From assembly GCA_036365145.1 (NCBI GenBank), contig JAEOAD010002231.1, forward strand, positions 5,873,501 through 5,937,500: 64,000 nt of DNA, read 5' to 3'. A program made the position numbers and the translations under genes. Within the stretch, counting starts at the first letter, position 1. Each line of letters opens with the position of its first letter. Below, piece after piece: positions 1 through 12,275 of the stretch. The notes under the pieces were generated by a model. That model ran no database searches. It was not told the DNA's origin and worked only from the letters and a program-made list of their open reading frames with translations. This DNA is from Orientallactaga sibirica (lineage: Eukaryota > Chordata > Mammalia > Rodentia > Dipodidae).

Positions 1-2820
1 TGAAATAGAGTAAGGCCTACCTTGAAAGAGGAGGGTCATCAGCAGAATGAGGGTGTGTGAAAGAGGACAAAACAGGACAATGTGATGGGAACCCAACCAA
101 ATTATAGTATGTTCATATGTTATTAAAGTTCCCAATGATTTTTAAAAAATAAAACTATAATACAATATTATGTGCTTCCCCTCTTTCCTTCAATTATTTC
201 AGTAAGAAATGCTTTAAAACTTTTACAGCATAAGAAAGAGAGAAGTGAGTATCTTGGACAACATGGAAATAAGATACAGTAGACTATGAAGCAGAGATAG
301 TTTACGGTAACTACTCCTTTCAATGGCCTTGTAGAGTAATTGTATCTCCCTGTAATTGAGAAGGAAAAATGAGTCAGAAGATTCAGAATTTTCCACATCA
401 AGACAGAGGGAACTTTGAGACCAGTGTTTTATGCCTTCTATTTGTCTGTGAGGATTCCTCTCCCTTAGGAATCACAAACATCACACAAAACAATTACTCA
501 GCTTTTCAAAACACAAAGGAAAGTACTGAGAAAAAAAATTACTATTTCTCAAGGACTTTCCTGAACCAATTTTAGAGGGCTCAGTTTCTCATAAACACTT
601 TATTCCATTACATCTAGCCAAGATAACTGGATTGACCTTGAACCAACAGAGTTGAGAAAAGATTTGAAAGTATCACCTTTCAAACTGGCCACTGCTATAA
701 CCAAATATATCTTCACATAGATCCTGTCTTAAACATTTTTCCTCACAAGACAGTCAGCGTTATTTATATGTAAGAAGCATATGCATCCATGAGAAAAATA
801 ATAAGTTATAAGCTAAAGAATTGTTTTCAAATACTCTTCATAAAGAACAATAGGCCTCTTTTTTTCATGTTAGAAATTGTTTTGTGTGAAACCTATGAAG
901 AGTCAGGGGAAAATACCAATGGTAACCATATATAATTTAAAAATAGAAATACTTTTCAATTTCATTGTGAATAAAGAAAATTTAATCATGTTAAATATGT
1001 TATGCAGAAATAAACTACATAGTTACTAAGAGAGATAAATTTTAAGCATTGAAGTTTTATTAGTGCTAGTAAGCTTATAACTGTCATAGATTGAAGCTCT
1101 GATGAATCTTATATGAAAAGAGTTCATCTTACACCCATATTTATAAATTCACCTTATTCCATGAGCACGTTTTCAAGACAGAATGAATTTATAGCCTGAC
1201 TCTCCTGGGATAAACCCATTTCACACCGATTGACTTGTAAAATAATTAGCAATGCACTTTCACTTTCCCTGCATACTGCTTTGCTATAGACAAATGCTTT
1301 CTCTGTGCATCAATGGCAAGATTCAATTGTTTTACCAATTTTTATATTTTTTTCTCAAAATACTAATGGCCTGTCATGACAAAAACATAATAAAGATATA
1401 TAAAGTGCTTTTAATAATGTCAATTATTTTTAATAAAGGCAAAAATGCTCCCCCAGTAAGTACCTTTCTTTGCTGAAGTCTCATCACTATCATATTTCAG
1501 TTTCTAAAGCCTTGAGCATGCTTCCACATGTTGTTGTCTGTAATCCAACCTGTCAGTGACAGTTCACAGCCTAATAAATCAGTTCTCAAAGTATGGCAGG
1601 CAACCCTAATGAGTCACCCACAGTCTTCCAGGGAGTTCGTAGGTATTTTCATAATAAGCTCAACACTATTTGTCTTTTTCTCTATTATTTTCTCCTAAGT
1701 GTGTGGTGGTAGAGCTTTCCAGAGACAGTCTTTGCTATGATGTCATCACCACTCTGACAGCTAATGCAGTGGGCTTAATTATTCTGAAATGTTCTGTAAT
1801 ATTCTAATGTAGAGTTTTAGCACACAAAGGTGTGCATGTTCAAAAAGAACCTTATTTTGTCAGTACTTTTCTTGTCTTTTTGGTAATAATATTTGGTCGT
1901 AATATTCTTTTTCTGCATTGGCTTCTGGGAGTTCTTCCAAAGTCCCTCGAAGCTTGATTATCATACAATAGTAGTCTTTAATCCCAAATATTTTAGATCT
2001 TGAGGATGATCTAACACATTGAGTTGTCAGGTTCATTCAGCTGATCTAATTAGCTATGCACGTGCCCCTTTCCTCCCTCACTATGCCATGTGTATCCCTA
2101 CCAGAGAGGAAGCAAGCAGGACCATAGAGACAATCAAATCCTTCAAGGATATATGAGAAGCTGCATTTCCATCCTAAATACCTCCAAATAAGCTCCAACA
2201 GCCTAAAGTTTTCCTTATACTTTTACTATGTAACTTTGTTTTGCAAAAAAAAAAAAAAAAATCATCTTGGAGTATTTTCTATTTTTATGTGATTATGCAC
2301 TTCAATTTTGGAGGATATGGACTAACTACTATGCATTTTATTGAATTACCTCATTTACTATCTGTAAATGACTATGAAGTAAATACATTAATTCTCCCAG
2401 TTTATAAAAGAGAGTCCACATCTAAATAGATTAAATATTCTATTTAGTAGACTGATATTGACAAATAGACAAGCAATTTTAAACATTTAGAGAAACATCT
2501 GAATTTATTTTAATATTTCCTCTTTGACATGAAACCCAAGCTCCAGAACATGTACTCAGTTAATTTAACAGACAACTCTTCTCTAATAAAGTGTCTTTAT
2601 CAATCACATATCTATTTCTTGGCATCTTTGCTTCAACTGTTCGTTTTCTGCATTGGCCAAAGAAAAAAATAAAAATTATAAACACTTATAGTCTTGATGT
2701 ATCTAACAAGAATAGAAGTTAAATATTCTAAAGCTACTTTTCTTGCATTCATGGATATGTTAATAAATATTCAGCATGCTAACCATTATGTTATGTTATA
2801 AGATTATATTAAATATAGCC
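1..2820. other. Unique AT-rich DNA, no gene seen
   Basis: No SINE, LINE or LTR signature was recognised here and no open frame exceeds about 77 codons. There is a short A-run near 2245. I see no splice-bounded coding pattern or RNA gene. Confidence 0.6.
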
Positions 2821-2821
2821 A

Positions 2822-2905
2822 AACATGTGGGTTCAGTGAGAGACACTGCCTCAAAAAGTAAAGAGGAAAATAATTAAGGAAGAGATCTCATGTTGGCTTT
2901 ATAGA
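2822..2905 (+). repeat. Fragment of an old B2/B3-like SINE (3' part)
   Basis: The stretch containing 'GGTTCAGTGAGAGACACTGC' followed by AATTAAGGAAGA resembles the 3' body of the longer copies at 47977 and 62453. It is heavily diverged and has no head. Confidence 0.4.
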
Positions 2906-3482
2906 TGAGCAAGGATTATCACCAGATGAACATCCCATCATGCATACTTCCCCTCCAAGAGAAAGGACAAGGACAGAAAGCAGCATCGGTGCACTGCAAT
3001 TATGGCTTTCGAGGATACATTTGTTCCTGAGCTCATTTTCTTTCAACCCTAACTTTCAGCTCAGTATATTAAAGACTGACAAGCTCAAATGTGGCATAAT
3101 ATGAATAATTCAATAAGAGATAAATCAGGGTGTAACACATTATTCAAGGATAGCATAAGCTACATTAACAAAGTAAAACAACAAAGGTCTGTCAGAAGCT
3201 TTTTTTGTATAGTTTGAAGTCAGGCAAAGTCACTTTGTACAGCACTGTGTGCCAGACAGAGTGGAGACTTTTCATATGTAGGCTGCTCTGAAGACTCTAG
3301 AGACCATACAAAGGATTAAAACATTCTGCTACTGCATGCCATGGGTACTTCAATTACTGGGATAGTGATCATTGTAATTGAATGCTAAATTGAATAAAAT
3401 TTTAGGTGTGCTAGAGGCAAATGGCTCCAGATGCAGATACTTTAATTAGTAATTTAGAGGTAGTTGTTAAAATGCTTTCATT

Positions 3483-3703
3483 GGGGCTGGAGGGATGGCT
3501 TAGTGGTTAAGGCATTTGCCTGAAAAGCCAAAGGGCCCAGGTTCAATTCCCTGGGACCAATGTTAACCCAGATGCACAAAGGGGTGCATGCATCTGGAGT
3601 TCATTTGCAGTGGCTAGAGGCCCTGACACACCCATTTTCTCTCTCTCTCTTTCTCTCTCTCTCTCGCCCTCTTTCTGTCAAATAAATAAATAAAAATATA
3701 TTT
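3483..3703 (+). mobile_element. SINE, head-to-tail copy (type A)
   Basis: It has the GGGGCTGGAGGGATGGCTTAG head, the CCAGATGCACAAAGGGG middle, a (CT)n tract and an AAATAAATAAATAAA tail. A 15-bp target duplication, TTAAAATGCTTTCAT, flanks it at 3467-3481 and 3704-3718, so the insertion is complete and fairly young. Confidence 0.9.
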
Positions 3704-3718
3704 TTAAAATGCTTTCAT

Positions 3719-4388
3719 CTAGACTTATTTTGCAAGTTTTCAAACTTTTTCTCAAAAGAACTCCAGTGATGTTGCCCAGAGCTGTAACAATCCATATGTA
3801 GCATAGATCAGTGATTTCTACAGAGCCATTCTTTCCACCACAGTTTCCACAGCAGTTCTGCCACACCTGGACTAGCTCAGTAGAATCACCATGTAATATT
3901 TCACATCATTTAACTATAAGAATTTTATCTCACAGCTGACGATATAAAATACTTTGAGATATGAAATAACTGAGCTTTTTCTAAAATTTCACTGGAAATT
4001 TTATATATGTTGTATCTATCCTAACAGAGAACTATAACTAAAAGATGGCAATTCCATTATATTGTTTTTTGATGTATATATTGTTATGTCATGCATATAT
4101 GTGTATACACACATTTATTTATATTCAAATATACAATATGAACTTGGAATGTATGACTCACATTTCTCATTTTGTATCCAAAAAGTCAATCTAAAGATCT
4201 ACCTGTTATCTTTCAAAGAAAATGTTATTTCATGTGTTGTCAACATGTAGTATAGCAATCCTAGAAATCCTAGCAAGTTTGAACTAGAAATTTAGAAACT
4301 TATTCCAGTTTATTGGTAGATGTTTCACATATATTTTGAGAAAAGTTATCAGTATCAGAAACAGATCAAGTTAATGCTTAATAGTCAG
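3719..4388. other. Unique AT-rich DNA, no gene seen
   Basis: Nothing recognisable. The open frames are short and without domain motifs. Confidence 0.5.
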
Positions 4389-4401
4389 AAAAGCAGAAAC
4401 C

Positions 4402-4554
4402 CAGGCTGGAGAGATAGCTTAGCAATTAAGGCATTTTGCCTGTAAAGCCAAAGAATCCCTGTTTGATTCTCCAGGACCCACATAAGCCAGATGCACAAGG
4501 GGACACATGTGTCTGGAGTCCATTTGCAGTGGCTGGATGCCCTGGCATACCCAT

Positions 4555-4600
<46 letters not shown>

Positions 4601-4618
4601 AAATAAATAAAATATTTT
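4402..4618 (+). mobile_element. SINE, full-length type A
   Basis: It has the standard head, a long perfect (CT)n run and an AAATAAATAAATAAAA tail. The target duplication AAAAGCAGAAA is at 4389-4399 and 4619-4629. Confidence 0.9.
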
Positions 4619-4944
4619 AAAAGCAGAAAACCTCACAAGTTGTTTTTATTAATAAAGACTAGCCCATGTTGAGATTTGTTTGGAAGCTTAGAGAAGCCCA
4701 GGAGGCAATAAAGCCAAAGGAAAAGAGTACGAACCAATGAAAGAGAGAGGAAAACCAAGATTTAAAATCATTTCAGGAAAGTTTCAGTCTCGTTGTTCTA
4801 TATTACTTAATCAAAGGTAAGCTTCAGAGATAAGAATAAAACTATTATTTAGAGTTATTTGAAAATTTTAATCAACAAGGCAATAAGGGGTCACTAACAG
4901 TAACATATGGATCTGGCTACTTGCTCATAGAATTTTTAAAAGTG

Positions 4945-5020
4945 TCTGGAAGTGGTAACTCAGTAATAGAGGGCCTGGCTTGCATGCATGAGGCCCTAGG
5001 TTCCCTCCCCAACATCATAG
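4945..5020 (+). repeat. ID-like (tRNA-derived) SINE fragment
   Basis: A short tRNA-like unit with AACTCAGTAATAGAGG, then GCATGCATGAGGCCCTAGGTT, resembles the rodent ID body. It is diverged and has no clear tail. Confidence 0.5.
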
Positions 5021-5869
5021 AAAAGAAGGACATGAGCTATGTTATGTAAGCCTATTTGAATAAATGCAGTTTTTGTAAAAACTTGCAATTGATAGTCATA
5101 CTACAAAACATAAGAACCAAATATTTCAAAGGAAGATACCAAGGCCAGTACCAAGTAATCTAAGTCCAAATGTGTTAGATTTAGAAAATGATGCAAGTCA
5201 GCAGTGCCTTGACATGCTACATATTTTTGAAGGGTTTCTATGGTTGACAACATAAATATACAATTCAATGATTCTGGAATTTTCTCTCAAGAATCATACT
5301 ACTTTTGCAAACTGAATGTTGAATCACCATTTGAACCCCTGCTTCCATAACATTTGTCATTCAAGATGTTGTAGACAATTTATAATTTCATTTGCTTAAG
5401 ATATCTCCTTCAGTTTCTATTCTTGAAAAGAGCATTTAGAACAAGGAAAAATTCAAATATATATTTAGATGAGAATTTCTTATATTGGCTTAGTTGAAAG
5501 CCTGAAGTCATGAATAAAATAAAATAAATGACAGAGCTTTTTTCTCTTCTCATTATTTCAGAAAAATGAATGTGTCTCTATTTATACTAAACTAGCTTGC
5601 ATGTATCTTGACAAATTGTTTGCTCTATAGGGATCATATAATATTTCTTCAGCATTGGCAATTAACTCATCATTCATCAGGTCTTCAAGAAATAAATTAT
5701 CTCCCAGTCATTAATGACTAGAAATTTAATATTTAGTATCAAAATTTAAACTGATATAAAACTTATCAAAGATATAAACTAATTGTGTTATTCCAAAAGA
5801 AATTGAAGCCTTTATGTAATGGCTAATGTATGTTGTCAAGAAAGATAGAAAGTGGAGGTAGACATTCTG
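5021..5869. other. Unique AT-rich DNA, no gene seen
   Basis: No repeat head or tail, no RNA gene and no meaningful open frame was recognised. Confidence 0.5.
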
Positions 5870-6438
5870 ACCTTAAAGGTCAAAGCATAACCACATTAAG
5901 ATACTATCTCATATGTATTGATATGTCTGATGAAGAAGAAAGGAAGGGAAGAAGGAAAATAGGGAGGAAAGAAGGAAGGGGGAGACCAGAAAGTAGCCAA
6001 TGTTGGTGAGGATATGGAGAAATTGGAAATGCGAATGAGAATTGCACTGCTAAAGGAAACATAAAATGAGGTGGTACTGTGAGAAAGAGTAGCAACTACT
6101 ACAACATTCATAACAGCATAATCATACTATCCAGTAACTCTACCACTTGGTACACACTACAAAGAATTTGAAATGGCAACTCAGATATTTGTATGCTCAT
6201 GTTCTAACCTGTATAATTTGCTGAAGAATGTTTACATCCATGTTCATCAAGGAGATTGGTGTATTGTTTTCTTTTGTTGTTGTTATTGTGTTTGGTGTTA
6301 GTTCTTTGCTAGTTATATATCTGACAAAGGATTAACATCAAAATATAAAAATAACTCAAACAACTAAATGCCCCTGAAAATATAATCAATAAATGAGGTA
6401 ATGAAGTAAATAGACATTTCATTTCAAAAGGCAATAAA
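5870..6438 (+). mobile_element. Ancient LINE-1 ORF2 fragment, part 1
   Basis: The text around 5995-6060 (GTTGGTGAGGATATGGAGAAA) and 6330-6438 (ATCTGACAAAGGATTAACATC) reads like the C-terminal half of L1 ORF2. Many stops and indels are present. Segments appear out of the usual ORF2 order (the GTTGGTGAGGATATGG part comes first), so two fragments or a rearrangement are possible. Confidence 0.55.
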
Positions 6439-6883
6439 GGGCTGGAGAGATTGCTCAGTGGCTAAAGTGTTTGCCTCCAAAGCCTAAGGACCTGGGTTCA
6501 GTTCCCCAATAGCCATGTAAAGCCAGATGAACAAAGTGGTGAATGCATCTGGAGTCCATTTGCAGTGGCTGGAGCCCTGACACACCCTTTCTCTCTATCT
6601 GTCTCTCTTCTTTCGATCTCTCTCTGCTTGCAAATAAATAAATATTTTTAAAAAATTTAAGTTGTATTTATTTATTTATTTATTTCAGAGAGACAGACAG
6701 ACACAGAGAATGGGCATGCCAGGGCCTCCAGCCACTGCAAACGAACTCAATGCATGTGCTCCCTTGTGCATCTGGCTTATGTGAGTCCTGGGTAATCAAA
6801 CCTCAGCCCTTTGGCTTTGCAGGCAAACACCTTAACCTCTAAGCCATCCCTCCAGCCCATAAATAATTTTTTTTATAAAAGAA
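6439..6883 (+). mobile_element. SINE type A with a second SINE nested in its tail
   Basis: The GGGCTGGAGAGATTGCTCAG head starts at 6439. The body runs to about 6660, is broken by the minus-strand SINE at 6663-6858, and the A-rich tail resumes to 6883. The duplication AAAAGGCAATAA flanks the whole composite (about 6427 and 6884), which shows the outer element went in first. Confidence 0.75.
6663..6858 (-). mobile_element. SINE type A, minus strand, nested
   Basis: The reverse-complement signature is complete: TTATTTATTTATTTATT tail complement, CCAGCCACTGCAAACGAACT, CATCTGGCTTATGTG and finally TCCCTCCAGCCC. It sits in the A-rich tail of the plus-strand SINE at 6439. Confidence 0.85.
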
Positions 6884-7404
6884 AAAAAGGCAATAATGGG
6901 AAAAAATGTTCAACATCCTTAGGCATCAAGATAATACAAACTAAAATAATGCTGACATTCTATCTCATCCTAATCAGAATGGCTACCATTAATAACAATA
7001 ACACCAAATTCTGGTAAGTATGCAGGGGAAGAAAGAGAGCACTGTATATGGCCAGTTGTAATGTAAATTAGTCCAGTTACTATAGAAATCAATATAGAGG
7101 TCTCTCAAAAAACTAAAAATAGAACTATCATCTGACCCCGTTCTACTACTCCTGGGTGTATGCCCAAAGATTTCTTAAGTCAACACACCACAGAGATACT
7201 TGAATACCTATATTTATTTTAATACTAGTCACAATAGCTAAATTATGTAATCAACTAGATATCTCTTGATGTTAACAGATGAATAAATAAAGAAAATGTG
7301 CTATATACATACATGTACAAATATATATGTATTCACATGAAATCAGAAGCAAAGCTGCCTGGGGAAATGAAGGTAAACAGCAATAATGATAAAAAGGAAA
7401 GGGT
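6884..7404 (+). mobile_element. Ancient LINE-1 ORF2 C-terminal fragment, part 2
   Basis: It contains AAAAAATGTTCAACATCCTT, then ATCAGAATGGCTACCATTA and CTCAAAAAACTAAAAATAGA. These are typical L1 ORF2 3'-end phrases in the correct order. It is the continuation of the element broken by the SINEs and has several in-frame stops. Confidence 0.75.
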
Positions 7405-7407
7405 GGG

Positions 7408-7590
7408 GCTGAGGAGATGGCTTAGTGGTTAAGGCACCTATCTGCAAAGCCTAAGGACCCATGTTTCATCCCTCTCCAGATCCCATGTAAGCCAGACACA
7501 AAAAGGTGACACAAGCACAAGGTCTAACATGCACACTAGCTGGCGCATGTGTCTGGAGTTTGATTGCACTGGTTGAGGCCCTGGCATGCT

Positions 7591-7638
<48 letters not shown>

Positions 7639-7664
7639 TGCTCTCACTTTCACTCTTTCTAAGA
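7408..7664 (+). mobile_element. SINE, long variant (type C)
   Basis: The head is the same as type A, but the middle has an extra segment (AGGTGACACAAGCACAAGGT...). A long (CT)n run of about 40 bp follows. A 17-bp target duplication, AAAAAGGAAAGGGTGGG, is at 7391-7407 and 7665-7681. Confidence 0.85.
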
Positions 7665-7817
7665 AAAAAGGAAAGGGTGGGAAGGGTAAATACAGTGTGT
7701 AATAGTACTTGCATGAAAATGTCTTTATAAAACCCATAATTATGATAATGAACATATACCAACAAAAATTGCATTTGAAAAAACAAAATTTCATTATTCA
7801 CTATTGCCAAAAGGTGA

Positions 7818-8375
7818 GGGCTGGAGAAATGGCTTAGCAGTTAAGGCACTTGCCTGTGAAGCCTAAGGACTGATGCTCAACTCTCAGGTCCCACCTAAGA
7901 CAGGTGCAGCAAGTGCACAAGGTCAAACATGTGCACAAGGGGACTGTTGCAGTCAGGTTTGCACTGCTAGCAGAAAACACCCAACCAAGAACAGCTTGTA
8001 GGGAAAAGGGTTTATTTTGGCTTACAAACTAGTGGGGAGATTCCATGATGGCAGGGGAAAATGATGGCATGAGCAGAAGGTGGACATCACCTCCTCACCA
8101 ACATCAGGTGGACAACAGCAACAGGATTGTGGGCCAAACACTGGCAAGAGGAAGCTGGTTATAACACTCATAAACCTGCTCCCAACAATACACTGCTTCC
8201 AGGAGGGTTTAATTCCCAAATTTCTATCAACTGGGGACATGGAATTCAGAACACTTAAAGTTTATGAGGGACACCTGAATCAAACTACCACAGGCACACA
8301 TGTCTGGAATTCAATTGCAGTAGCTGGAAGCCCTAGTACACCATTTTTCTCTCTTTCTCACTCTCGCATAAAAAC
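7818..8375 (+). mobile_element. SINE type C interrupted by a DNA element
   Basis: The head is at 7818-7942, and the 3' body from 8293 (CACACATGTCTGGAATTC) runs to about 8375. The intervening 350 bp is the separate hAT-like element at 7943-8292, so the SINE predates that insertion. Confidence 0.75.
7943..8292 (-). mobile_element. hAT-like non-autonomous DNA element (URR1-like), minus strand
   Basis: It ends in CAAACTACCACA, the complement of the TGTGGTAGTTTG end of the plus-strand copies at 26508 and 54432. It shares GCAGAAAACACCCAACCAAG with the copy at 28268. The family name is from memory and not searched. Open frames here (122 and 72 codons) are incidental. Confidence 0.55.
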
Positions 8376-8465
8376 AGGCAGTCTGTTGGGCTTCCCTCAA
8401 TCTAAGTGTCCATCAAAAGATAAAGGGAAGAATTCCATCAAAAGATAAATGGGAAGAATTAAAAC

Positions 8466-8562
8466 ATGTATATGTATGTATGTATATATAGATATGATGA
8501 TGATAGATATAGATATATATAGATATATATATAGGTAGACACACACATAGGTATAGATATAG
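8466..8562. repeat. Imperfect TATG / GATA simple repeat
   Basis: Mixed TATG, TATA and GATA units form a degenerate microsatellite with no coding value. Confidence 0.8.
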
Positions 8563-8596
8563 AAAACAATATTATTCAACTTTAAAATTAAAGGAA

Positions 8597-8818
8597 GGGG
8601 CTGGAGAGATGGCTCAACAGTTAAAGGCTCTTGTTTGCAAAGCCTGATTACCCAGGATTCCCGAGTAACCACATAAATCCAGTTGCACAAAGTGGCATGT
8701 GTCTATAGTTCATTTGCAGTGGTAGGAAGCTCTGGCACACCCATATTCATTCTCTTTCTCTCCTCTTCCTCTCTTTCTCTTTCTGTCTCAGATTAATAAA
8801 TAAGTGTATTTTAAAAAT
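8597..8818 (+). mobile_element. SINE type A
   Basis: It has a GGGGCTGGAGAGATGGCTCA head, a diverged middle, a CT-rich stretch and an AATAAATAAG tail. Confidence 0.8.
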
Positions 8819-8827
8819 CAGAAAGGA

Positions 8828-8978
8828 AGTCTGGATATGGCGGCACACACCTTTAATTCTAGCACCTAAGATGCTGAGGTAGGAGGATAAGCGTGAGTTT
8901 GAGGCTAGTCTGGGCCTCAGAGTGAGTTGCAGGCCTGCTTGTGATAGAAGAATGAGATGCTGCCTCAAAAACAAACAG
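8828..8978 (+). mobile_element. B1-like (7SL-derived) SINE
   Basis: It runs from ATGGCGGCACACACCTTTAAT through GAGGTAGGAGGAT to TGCCTCAAAAACAAA, the usual B1 order. It is diverged from the family consensus seen in this window. Confidence 0.75.
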
Positions 8979-9049
8979 AAAGGAAAGAAGGAAGGAAGAG
9001 AAGGAGAGAGGGAGCAAGGAGGAGAGAGGGAGGGAGAGAGAGAGAAAGG
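8979..9049. repeat. Purine-rich (GA/GGA) simple repeat
   Basis: About 70 bp of AAGGAAGGAAGAGAAGGAGA-type sequence lies between two B1 copies. It probably grew from the tail of the upstream B1. Confidence 0.75.
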
Positions 9050-9172
9050 GAAGCTAAGTGTGGTGACTCACACCTATAATCACAATACTCAGGCAGCTGA
9101 GGTAGGAGGATGACCATGAGCTCAAGGTCAGCTTCGGCTACAGAGTGAGACCTCACCCCAAAAACAAAAGAA
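9050..9172 (+). mobile_element. B1-like SINE
   Basis: It reads AAGTGTGGTGACTCACACCT through GAGGTAGGAGGATGACCATG and ends in CCCCAAAAACAAAAG. It is a second B1 directly after a purine tract. Confidence 0.75.
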
Positions 9173-9184
9173 GGAGGAGGGAGT

Positions 9185-9500
9185 GGCATCAAAGTCTAGT
9201 ACATGTTGGGGCATGAATGAACCTTGAAGACATCATACTAACTGAAATAAGCCAGTAGCAACATGAAGAAAAAGAAAACTAGGATTGCACTCACATGAGG
9301 TACTTAATTTCCAGTAGTCAGATTCACAGAGACAGAAATTGGGTGCTGCATGCTGCCAGAGAGTGGAACAGTAGAAATGGAAAGGAATTGTTTAACAATT
9401 CCAATGAAAACCATCCGTGAATGGATGATAGTGATGATTACAGTACAATGTGAGCACTCCCTGCTGCTGCATTATAAATTGAAATATTGCTAACATCAAG
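9185..9500 (+). mobile_element. Ancient LINE-1 3' end fragment
   Basis: ATGAATGAACCTTGAAGACA followed by ACTGAAATAAGCCAGTAGCA is the conserved end of L1 ORF2. It completes the old element that begins near 5.9 kb. Confidence 0.65.
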
Positions 9501-9641
9501 AAAAAAAACTGTCACAAGAAGACAAATCAGAACACTCCTATTATCTATTTAGTTGAACTCATTTTTTAACTTATCTACAAAAAGGTCTTCAAGCTTAGAA
9601 AAAGTTAACCAGAAAATTATTCCAAATAAAAAGGCATTAAA

Positions 9642-9732
9642 GAGAGGTTGGAAATATAGTTCAGTAGGTAGAATGCCTACCTACCATGCAATAAGCCCTA
9701 AGGGTTCAGTTTCTAGCACTGCACTAACTGAG
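9642..9732 (+). repeat. ID-like tRNA-derived SINE
   Basis: It has AGAGGTTGGAAATATAGTTC, a tRNA-like A-box region, then AGGGTTCAGTTTCTAGCACT in B-box position. Confidence 0.55.
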
Positions 9733-9899
9733 CATAGTGAACATCCCTGTATCCCAGGTCAGTTCTTGGGTAGTGGAGGCAAGAAAATCATATGTTTTCA
9801 ATTTATTTATTTATTTCAGATAAAAGATTACAATAGAAATAGCTAAGTAAATAAAGAGTGACATTTTATTATAAAAGTCATTTGATGAGGAAGATATAA

Positions 9900-10960
9900 A
9901 AATATTAAGTGTATACTCACCTGAAAACAAAACAAATTGTCATAAAGGGAGAAGTAGATCATTCTGTAATCATCCTCACATTGCTTCCTCAATAATCAGT
10001 CAAGAAAATGGACATGTCACATCTCCATAGTAGAAATGAGCAATATTATCAGGGATCATTTTCTTGATTCAGAAACTACACCCATTCCTTTCAAATATAC
10101 ACAGTGCATTAATGAACTGATAAATGAAAATGATTTCATAATCTTGGAATTAAAATAGAAATCAATAGTAATAAGATAATAGGGAAACAGCAAATAAGAT
10201 ACATCCATACAACCCATGAAGAAAGCAAAAAATTATAAGAAAAATGAAACTTATTTTGAATGCAATATAACTGTAAAACATCAAAATTTAGGACTGCAGC
10301 AAACACAAAATTAAGATAGAAATATATAGGATAACATTTAGCTGTAATACTAATAATAATGACTAAAGAAAAGAAAGCAGTGAACTGAGTACCAGCAAGA
10401 AATTTACCATAAAAGAGTAAAATAATTCATGTTCAGTAAAATAAAGAAAATAATGACAACAGAAATCTAAGAAATATCAAATGAACAACAGTGAAAAGCA
10501 CCAACAAAGCCAGAAACTGATTCTGTGAAAATATGATGAAACTGACATATCAGGTATGTGAGAGAAAATCTACAGTTGCTTCACACATGGAAAGTATAAT
10601 GAGTTATTTTGACTGTCATGTCACTATATTTGACAACGCACATGAAATGTACATTCTGCTTGAAAAATATGAACTAACATAAAATGACGAGAAAAAATGA
10701 ATAGCCCTGTATCAGTTTGGAAATTTGATTTCACAGTGTAAAATATTTCCACAAAGAGAACTCCAGGACCAGAAGGATTCTACGAAACTTTTTGAAATAA
10801 TACTAAGCTCACCCAAATCCTGTCACTAAATGCAAGGGGAGGTCTTCATCTTACTCGTGGGTACTGCAAACTGACATCAAAACTGGGCAAGGACACTGGC
10901 AGAACAGAGAATCACAGACAGATACTAAAATCTTGATAATAATTTTATCAAAGTCACATG
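9900..10960 (+). mobile_element. Degraded LINE-1 ORF2-like DNA
   Basis: Scattered L1-like phrases occur, for example AAATAGAAATCAATAGTAAT near 10150 and CTCCAGGACCAGAAGGATTC near 10761, in plausible ORF2 order. They are badly eroded. The limits are approximate. Confidence 0.4.
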
Positions 10961-12040
10961 TAACAATACAAATAATAGAAAACCAATAATAAGAGACTGG
11001 TTGCATCCATATATCAAATTATATCTTTACTATGATATTTTAATAAGACAGAATGATAATTTGAAATACTAATTTTTAGTTCAACTTTAATTCACAAAAC
11101 AACTCAAAGCGAGGTAGGAACAAAAGGAGCGCCTTCAACTTGATTAAGGGGAACAGTAAAACCCCCACACCTAGCCCTTTTGCTCAGTGTTTATGTACAC
11201 AATACTTTCTACTAAGGCAATAGCTGCTTTCACAATTTCAACTCTGTGTGAAGTTCAGAACAAGAAGACAAAAAAAAATACAGCATAGTTATTCAAAAGA
11301 AATAGCTAAAGTCATTAGTGTATAGAGAGGATATTTTAAGGAGTCTACAGCATCAGACTATAAACATTGATTTAGAAACTAAATGATACTTTTATCTATT
11401 TTGAAACACAAATGTTTTAGAATAATACTGTTAGGTAGCTAGTTAGATATAGACAGGCTTGAAGGTTACTGTAGATGGATTCCTCCCTCATAATAACCTG
11501 TAAAACCAGAAATTAAAACTTCAGAACTCTGTGTACTGGTCAGAAGAATGGGATCTGAGCTGTATCTCTGGCTCTGGGTGGAGCCATGACATTCTGTACT
11601 GCCCAGAAGTCACAAGTTTAATTTAGCCAATCCTTTCTTGCTAATGTGCCTTCCCTTAGAATTCATTAAAATGGGCAGGAAAATGCCTGCTAAGGGAAAC
11701 TGTTCTAGAGGTTTTAAAAACAGCAAAAAGTTATAGAATAGAAAAGGTATATAATAGTGCAAAGCCTAATATGAATGTTAGCATTGTCCACTCTCACCCC
11801 ATGAGAGTGGCCCAGCTTTACTCTGTAATGAACTCTGCCTACCTTCACACTATACTCTGTATGTCTGGGCTGAAGTCTTTCCGTGAAGTACACAAGGACT
11901 AGGGACCAAAGGGAAGTCCAGAACAAGTGCTCAGTGACAATAAGACAATTATATTTCATTGTCATCGATCAAATTAGCAAAACTTAACAATCATGATAAA
12001 GGGGAAAACTTGTTTAAATTTATGTTAAAGGTCATGATTC
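10961..12040. other. Unique DNA, nothing recognised
   Basis: AT-rich, with open frames up to 83 codons that lack any domain motif. Confidence 0.45.
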
Positions 12041-12042
12041 AC

Positions 12043-12275
12043 AGGGCTGGAGAGGTGGTTTAGTGGTTAAGATGCTTGCCTGCAAAGTCTAAGGACCCAT
12101 GTTTGACTTACCAGGTCCCACGTAACATGCACATTGGCACAAGCACACAATGTTACACATACACACAAGGGGAAGCACATGTCTGGAATTCTATTGCAGT
12201 GGCTGCAGATCCTGGTGTGTCAATTCTCTCTCACTCTATCTCTCCCTCTTTCTCTCACTCTCATAAAAAATTCAC
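12043..12275 (+). mobile_element. SINE type C
   Basis: It has a GGGCTGGAGAGGTGGTTTAG head, the type C middle with ACATGCACATTGGCACAAGC, a CT-rich end and a CATAAAAAATTC tail. Confidence 0.8.

Noticed and set aside
3640..3665. Short regularly spaced repeats considered as a CRISPR array
   Set aside because: CT microsatellite at a SINE end; there are no spacer-repeat units anywhere in the window.
7438..7810. 118- and 73-codon minus-strand frames with RERERERE
   Set aside because: The Arg/Glu run is a (CT)n tract of a SINE read backwards.
8080..8448. 122-codon plus frame
   Set aside because: It lies across a hAT-like element and the 3' end of a SINE; no domain.
9642..9732. tRNA gene
   Set aside because: tRNA-like A and B boxes belong to an ID-type SINE; no complete cloverleaf.
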